Origin: Isohypsibius dastychi
Lineage: Eukaryota > Tardigrada > Eutardigrada > Parachela > Isohypsibiidae
Direction: 5' to 3'
Length of the DNA stretch: 12,800 nt
Assembly (NCBI GenBank): GCA_034696485.1
Contig: JAQIWT010001053.1
Coordinates: 1-12,800 of the forward strand
Part shown: positions 9,827-12,800 of the stretch, in pieces
How the letters are laid out: every line of letters begins with the position of its first letter
Numbering within the stretch: the first letter of the stretch is position 1
Made by a program: the position numbers and the translations under genes
The notes under the pieces: generated by a model
What the model saw: only the letters and a program-made list of their open reading frames with translations
Told to the model about the DNA's origin: nothing
Database searches by the model: none

Positions 9827-10490
9827 TTAAGGTGGAACGCGTGCCCATATTGCCTATTTTGGGTTCCCGAATTGTTTGAGGTGTTGGGTGCTTCTACCAT
9901 AGATACGCGCCGTGTGGCTATTCGCTAGAGGGTTGCAGCTAGAGAATGAGCCCACGAAACACCACGCACGGTCACTCAGACAGGCAGAGAGGAGCCATAA
10001 ACAGAAATTTATTTGTTTCTATACCGGCAAAGATCTGTTCTAGTTAGAACAAAAATTATCAGAGAAAGTATGTAGCTTGAAGCAGCCCAATAATCTTGAC
10101 GGAGTGAAAATTTCAAGTTTTCCATTTTCTGATACACTGCAAGAGAAATAAGCGACACAAACAAATCTTAACCATTGTTTCGGCCTTTCAAAGTTAAAAT
10201 TTGTTTATTTCGGCTTCGTCAGGATTGTTTGGCTGCTTCAAGCTACATATTTCTCTGATAATTTTTGTTCCAACTAGCACAGATCTCTGCCGGTAGAGCA
10301 ACAAATAAATTTCTGTTTATGGCTCCTCTCTGCCTGTCTGAGTGACCGTGCGTGGTGTTGCGTGGGCTCATTCTCTAGCTGCAACCCTCTAGCGGATAGC
10401 CACACGGCGCGTATCTGTGGTAGAGGCACCCAACACCTCAAACAATTCGGGAACCCAAAATAGGCAATATGGGCACGCGATCCACCTTAA
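9827..10490. mobile_element. Foldback/MITE-like element flanked by TTAA
   Basis: The left arm (about 9826-10113) and right arm (about 10207-10491) are inverted copies around a spacer of about 95 nt. The outer 190 nt differ at only a few positions; identity falls towards the loop. The element lies between TTAA at 9827-9830 and TTAA at 10487-10490, which fits a TTAA target duplication as made by piggyBac-type transposases. The ends begin GGTGGAACGCG / GGTGGATCGCG, not the CCC typical of piggyBac, so the family is unassigned. There is no transposase ORF, so it is non-autonomous. Confidence 0.8.
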
Positions 10491-10678
10491 GCAAGTTTAA
10501 AAGACCAACACGGTTCAAACTGAGAGGGGTTTTTCGTCCTGTCTGGCTACGAATATTCCCTCGCATGAACAGATTCTCTACGGTTTATCTTTGGAACAAG
10601 AGGAACGACATAGTAATACAGTACATTGACGACAAGCGACTGTCTTTCTGAAGCTTGAAATCAAGGAAGACCAAACAA

Positions 10679-10748
10679 TTCAGCCGAAAACTTAGGTTCG
10701 GAATCTCTTCGACTTCAGCCGAAAACTTGGGTTTGAAATCTCTTCGAC
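10679..10748. repeat. 35-bp tandem duplication
   Basis: Two consecutive 35-bp units, 10679-10713 and 10714-10748, differ at three positions. Both start TTCAGCCGAAAACTT and end ATCTCTTCGAC. The unit length is not a multiple of three. It lies in the 364-bp gap between the two foldback elements, where no gene is supported; a 59-residue minus-strand frame (10752-10573) crosses it but shows no motif. Confidence 0.85.
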
Positions 10749-10855
10749 TCATTGAACTTCACACTCAGGCGTTCGCTCAATCGTTTAGCGTGTTCGTGCA
10801 GCCAAGTCAACCAAACGATTTATGAAAGGCTGAGACTAGTTCTGCTGTTATCTTG

Positions 10856-11509
10856 CTACCAGGAGAATTCACAACCTTAACAATGCTGTTATCAGCTTCT
10901 TAATTCTAACTACGCAATTTCTTGGTGGCAATGTCGGTTATCGTCTATTTGATAATTTTGTTAGGATCAGTTTTTCCCCCTCTATTTAATGAGCTATAGA
11001 TGAACAACATGAGCCCACTCGTTAAGGCGCTATGATTATCAAAAAAACAATGGTTGATTGACCTAATCAAGTGTTTGCAACGTCACCTGGACTCATTTGT
11101 CGCATGGGCACACTATCGAGTACCCGCACTCCCACATCCAAAGAAACCGCTGGGATTAATCTGAATTGTGAGCAATTGTTTTAATCTGTCCAGGAATTTC
11201 TTTTCTGGAGTACAGCAAATTTCTTGATTTTGGTTCTGCGGGTACTCAAAAGTGTGTCCGTGCGACAAATGAGTCCAGATGACGTTGCAAACACTTGATT
11301 AGGTCAATCAACCATTGTTTTTTTGATAATCATAGCGCCTTAACGAGTGGGCTCATGTTGTTCATCTATAGCTCATTAAATAGAGGGGGAAAAACTGATC
11401 CTAACAAAATTATCAAATAGACGATAACCGACATTGCCACCAAGAAATTGCGTAGTTAGAATTAAGAAGCTGATAACAGCATTGTTAAGGTTTTGAATTC
11501 TCCTGGTAG
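10856..11509. mobile_element. Foldback/MITE-like element with near-identical 273-bp arms
   Basis: Arms 10856-11128 and 11237-11509 are inverted copies around a 108-nt spacer. Both arms end in CTACCAGGAGAATTC. I count about one mismatch in the outer 225 nt; differences increase only near the spacer. There is no transposase and no clear target duplication (flanks ...ATCTTG and ATTGGA...). Transcription through it would give a long double-stranded RNA. It is unrelated in sequence to the element at 9827-10490. Confidence 0.85.
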
Positions 11510-11822
11510 ATTGGAACACCCGGAAGTATCTCAATCTGGAAACATCGACAACTACGATCCCTAATCCATGGACCAGGTTCATTCCTCCGAATTCTATGAA
11601 AAACTGAGCTTGAATTAAGATGGCTGCCATAAGAACGCGAGGTACAGTATGCGAGATTCGTTTCTCACTTCCGTTAATAAAACATTCCTCCACCAAATTA
11701 TACGAAAATCCGCAAGAACGAAAAACATGTTCTCATCAGAATAAACGCCATGCGAGCGAGTACAGCTTTAATCAAAAAGGCACCACAAAAAGAATTTTCA
11801 TAATTCGGAAAGGTCAACATAC

Positions 11823-12142
11823 CGTCAGGAATCCGTTCATGTAGGTGCCCCTTGTTGGCGAAGGTGTTATGAGCATGGCTCTCTTGTCAGCGTCGAATTC
11901 TGGAATAATCAAAATACCATTGATATGGTTATTATACACAGATGTACACTATGGATGAATTAGCAGAAGGCTCTTCCAATTACTTCCGTTTTCCTTTTCC
12001 TTTTGAATTCGGAGAACACGGTCGAAACAAAACACAGTTGGTGCAGCGCCAGGCTGAAAATTTGGTGCGGAGTCAGTCATTTCGGAAATGTGGAGGAAAT
12101 CTGAAATGGGTTCGAGCAGAACGTTGAAGAAATTGAGGAAAT
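11823..12142 (-). CDS. Possible exons of an unassigned minus-strand gene
   Basis: Two candidate exons, 12142-11984 and 11899-11823, flank an 84-nt GT-AG intron (GTAATTGG ... TTATTCCAG) and keep one frame. With an ATG at 12080 (GAAATGA context) the joined piece encodes about 58 residues, from MTDSAPNFQPGAAPTVF to GTYMNGFLT. A GTATG donor follows. The first exon is also open upstream of the ATG to a TTGCAG acceptor. I recognise no family. The splice signals look like those of the aldehyde oxidase gene, but a chance reading is quite possible. A downstream exon starting at 11535 and running into the foldback element is conceivable. Confidence 0.25.
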
Positions 12143-12186
12143 CTGCAATTCAGCACTTGTGGAAATTCCGATTTCGCTCTGACCTA

Positions 12187-12464
12187 ATAAAATCCTGCGA
12201 CTCTTTCGCACTGATATTCCGTCCAGGTACCACAAATTAGAACGGACCAATGGTCAGGCAAATCGCTGTTGAGTGTGTGAATAATTTTTTTCCATTAATG
12301 CGGGTACCACGGACCACGCGCTGTATGTTCCACTCGGTCTGAACTTGATACCCGCGGTACTTTTCTGATAGAACGAGCAGGCTACACCCATTCAGTGACG
12401 TAACTCCATCACGTTTTGGTTCAGTTCGGTGGCAGCTTGTCTGCTTCTGCAGATTCCGCTCTTT
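12187..12464 (-). pseudogene. Possible frameshifted coding remnant
   Basis: On the minus strand, a 75-codon frame (12464-12240, no ATG at its head) overlaps a second frame (12294-12187, 36 codons, ending at a TAG). They are offset by one base at a run of seven As (12291-12285). Both have protein-like composition, for example EKYRGYQVQTEWNIQ and then NSDLPDHWSVLICG. This could be a decayed exon, a homopolymer error in the assembly, or chance. No family recognised. Confidence 0.2.
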
Positions 12465-12632
12465 TCAAACCAATATTTATTCTTCATGATTGGGATGAAC
12501 TCTATCTATCGCGCTTTCTTTCGATTAGCATATTTATGTATTTTTAGTGATTTGGATAACGGAAACCGAATATCTTATCGTTAAGCTGGCAGAATTCATC
12601 TTGCGGGAATTTAATTTCTTCTCATCTCAAAA

Positions 12633-12800
12633 ATGTCCAACGTCTCGTCCATTTCCACCGCAACCTCCGATGGCATCATGGAGCAGGCTGAAGTGACGAA
12701 AGTTAACGAGGATATTGCCGAATTATTGAGAACCATATTCGACAAACACAAGCTGGTGAGCAAAAGTAGGTCGGACTCGCATTACAAGATCATCTCCATG
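12633..12800 (+). CDS. 5' end of an unidentified gene, truncated by the window
   Basis: An ATG in an AAAAATGTCC context opens a frame of 56 codons that is still open at the edge. The product starts MSNVSSISTATSDG and continues with an acidic then basic, probably helical stretch that includes EDIAELLRTIFDKHK. No signal peptide or recognised motif is visible. A donor-like CTG|GTGAGC near 12759 could end the first exon, so the last 14 codons are uncertain. An acceptor-like GTATTTTTAG ends at 12547, 85 nt before the start. Function unknown. Confidence 0.5.
   Translation, partial: MSNVSSISTATSDGIMEQAEVTKVNEDIAELLRTIFDKHKLVSKSRSDSHYKIISM

Noticed and set aside
9827-11509. One composite transposon made of both foldback elements
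   Set aside because: The two pairs of arms are unrelated in sequence, and each is a complete inverted repeat on its own.
11376-11696. 106-codon minus-strand open frame across the border of the second foldback element
   Set aside because: Half of it is element sequence, no motif is seen, and it conflicts in frame with the more gene-like splice reading of the same stretch.
11942-12127. 61-codon plus-strand open frame
   Set aside because: It is low in complexity (Phe/Pro-rich start), lacks motifs, and overlaps a minus-strand reading with better splice signals.

Overview
The window looks like nuclear DNA of an invertebrate animal with very small introns. Two genes on the minus strand can be reconstructed with confidence. 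All 26 introns that I can place in them have GT-AG ends. Most are only 51-69 nt long, with the AG close behind a CTAA/TTTTCAG-like tract. Such compact introns occur in tardigrades, small crustaceans, some mites and rotifers; the sequence alone does not decide among these, but the aldehyde oxidase motifs look arthropod/ecdysozoan.

Layout. 244-5763 (minus) is a complete 26-exon gene for a molybdo-flavoenzyme of the aldehyde oxidase type (my reconstruction gives 1285 residues and all exon phases fit). 5764-6923 is a gene-free spacer. 6924-7863 (minus) is a complete two-exon taurine dioxygenase (TauD) gene of bacterial/fungal style, 281 residues, with its iron, 2-oxoglutarate and taurine-contacting residues retained. 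7864-9826 has no gene I can support, only hairpins and small palindromes. 9827-10490 and 10856-11509 are two foldback (MITE-like) elements with arms of about 270-285 bp. The first lies between TTAA sites and the second has nearly identical arms. A 35-bp tandem duplication lies between them. 11510-12632 contains coding-looking but unassigned minus-strand fragments. A plus-strand gene starts at 12633 and runs off the window.

How the genes may work together. TauD enzymes split taurine into sulfite and aminoacetaldehyde, and aldehyde oxidases convert aldehydes to acids. The two genes lie head to tail on one strand, about 1.2 kb apart, so they could form a small taurine-degradation module in an animal genome. 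That link is an inference from adjacency and family chemistry. The TauD gene is the best candidate for horizontal transfer; its spliceosomal intron and its position between animal-type genes argue against bacterial contamination.
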